Positions 62,727 to 64,000 of a stretch of DNA of 64,000 nucleotides are shown here, one piece after another (position 1 is the stretch's first letter; the number at the start of each line of letters is the position of its first letter). The DNA comes from Primula veris (Eukaryota; Streptophyta; Magnoliopsida; Ericales; Primulaceae), in NCBI GenBank assembly GCA_963682055.1, contig OY821750.1:26606402-26670401 (forward strand), in the 5' to 3' direction. The notes under the pieces were generated by a model. It made no database searches. It saw only the letters and a program-made list of their open reading frames with translations, and was not told where the DNA came from. The position numbers and the translations under genes were made by a program.

Positions 62727-63846
62727 AAAGGAAGATGAGAGAGGGACCCGTGTTGCTTCGAAGTGAAGGACGGTGAGAGAGCGACTGGTGTGGCCAGGGA
62801 CGGTACAGACCCAAATTCAGTAAGGCTTGGCCCTGAGACAAAAACTGGGATGTGACAAAACAAAACTGGGCCTGGACAAAAAAAAAATTAAACTGGGTCT
62901 TGGGTAACCAGTACTGTTGGGCCGCCCCTGGGTGTGACAATGAAGTGAAAGAAGAAGAAGAGTCAAGCTTTTTGAAAAGCGTACGTAGCTTTTATTGTAG
63001 ACCCAAAAGAACAACTACGTAGTTGCATGTCTTCTTGAAATATTTTTCTAATTATTTACAACCAAGGACAAAACTTTGCAGTTGCCTTCTAGGGTATATT
63101 CTGCAGTTAATGGAAGGGTTTTAAGTTCGGCAAAACCCTTGACCGTGATTTTTAATATTGTATAATACTTCAACCTAAAAAGACGAACACTTATTCAAAA
63201 AAAAACAAAAAAAAAACCCTAAAAGGACTACGCAGTTGTCTTGTTGAAGAGTGTAACTTTTATTGTAGCTTGGACGAGTAAATAATAGTTAAAAATAAAA
63301 CTCAAGAGAATTTTACTCCTTGGTTGTAAATATGTAGTTGAATGAGATTTCTCCATGGTTGATTGTTAGTTTAACATCACGTATTCATTTCTTATTTAAT
63401 ATAGCTCTGTACAATTTCGAATGAAGTTTATGAATGTGCCCTAATTAGACTTATTAATCTTTTTTCACTATATATTTTTTCCTTTATGATCGAATCATTC
63501 ATACGAAAATTACCATGAAGACAAAATTAAGAATGTTTATTTATTAGTGTGCCTTTAAATAAAACATATCATGGTACTATTAATATAAGCAAATTTTCAA
63601 AAATACTCTCACTTTATTTTAATAATTACTAATATACATAATTTAATTAATTAACTATTTGTTCTCACTATATTTTACTAATTACGAATGTAGGCTAAAT
63701 TAATTAACAATTTGTTTTAACCTCCATAACTATAATAAATAATACCAAATCTGAATATTATGTTAAAAATAAAATATATTACGAGATTTATGTCATTACG
63801 CGTCTCACACGCAACAGGTGATTAACTTTTACTAATATATATATAT
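62727..63846. other. Upstream region of the CYP79-like gene, non-coding
   Basis: Near 62800-62935 (minus strand) is a GGGGCGGCCCAACAG stretch with repeated CCCAGTTT motifs that looks like the worn end of a transposon. The rest is AT-rich with no recognised gene. Overlapping open frames at 62633-63014 are not supported by any protein motif. Confidence 0.5.
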
Positions 63847-64000
63847 ACTAGTAATCGTACCCCACGCGTTGCGTGTGCGGCGCGTAATGCAATAAAAATA
63901 TAGAAAATATGTATAGTTATTATATAAATATATAGATAGTAAAAAAAAATATAGTTTAAGATTTAAAAGAATATTTTGTCGTTAAATAGTGATAAATAAT
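63847..64000. mobile_element. ACTAGTAAT...AATAGTAT repeat, copy 3 of 3 (cut by window edge)
   Basis: Head ACTAGTAATCG with CCACGCGTTGCGTGTGCG, directly after a TA-run (about 63834-63846). The right part is outside the window. Confidence 0.65.

Noticed and set aside
62633..63014. Overlapping proline/serine-rich minus-strand frames upstream of the P450
   Set aside because: No domain and low complexity; the sequence resembles a worn transposon end.

Overview
The window is nuclear DNA of a flowering plant, most likely a eudicot. The evidence is AT-rich sequence with GT-AG introns, three plant-type protein-coding genes, and a heavy load of plant transposons (Ty1/copia, Mutator-like, hAT, CACTA and MITE families). 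No rRNA, tRNA, CRISPR array, organellar or bacterial gene was seen, and the species cannot be named from sequence alone.

Three host genes are present. (1) The lysine-ketoglutarate reductase half of an LKR/SDH gene lies at 6185-1086 on the minus strand as ten intact exons. No saccharopine dehydrogenase exon is visible. The last splice donor carries an in-frame stop, so intron retention would yield a 450-residue single-function LKR. (2) A pectin methylesterase with an N-terminal inhibitor domain lies at 25046-29358 on the plus strand as three exons. It carries an internal near-triplication of the segment leading to its catalytic-arginine motif. (3) An apparently intact CYP79-type cytochrome P450 lies at 62576-59618 on the minus strand as three exons encoding 539 residues. 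Nothing visible links the three in one pathway.

The rest is largely mobile DNA. At 13.3-18.5 kb lies a decayed Mutator-like element with a transposase-OTU gene facing a plant-mobile-domain gene; a truncated second copy occupies 1-706. At 11.1-12.7 kb lies a large AT-rich fold-back. From 34.3 to 50.3 kb is a nested complex: a solo LTR with target duplication, and a 7.65-kb copia element (37453-45106) inserted in the RNase H end of an older copia, which also holds a hAT MITE. A 3-kb element with long inverted arms follows. At 52264-59266 is another copia with identical 209-bp LTRs and an AGTAT target duplication, but an interior with no usable reading frame.

The most unusual signal is inside that last element. 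There is a series of short hairpins whose stems differ completely but whose loop is always 8 nt and close to CCWGTCGW. Near its 3' end, tandem repeats show stems that change sequence while staying complementary. This suggests a selected RNA (or DNA) structure in a non-coding, trans-mobilised retrotransposon. All structures were found by eye; no folding or database search was run.
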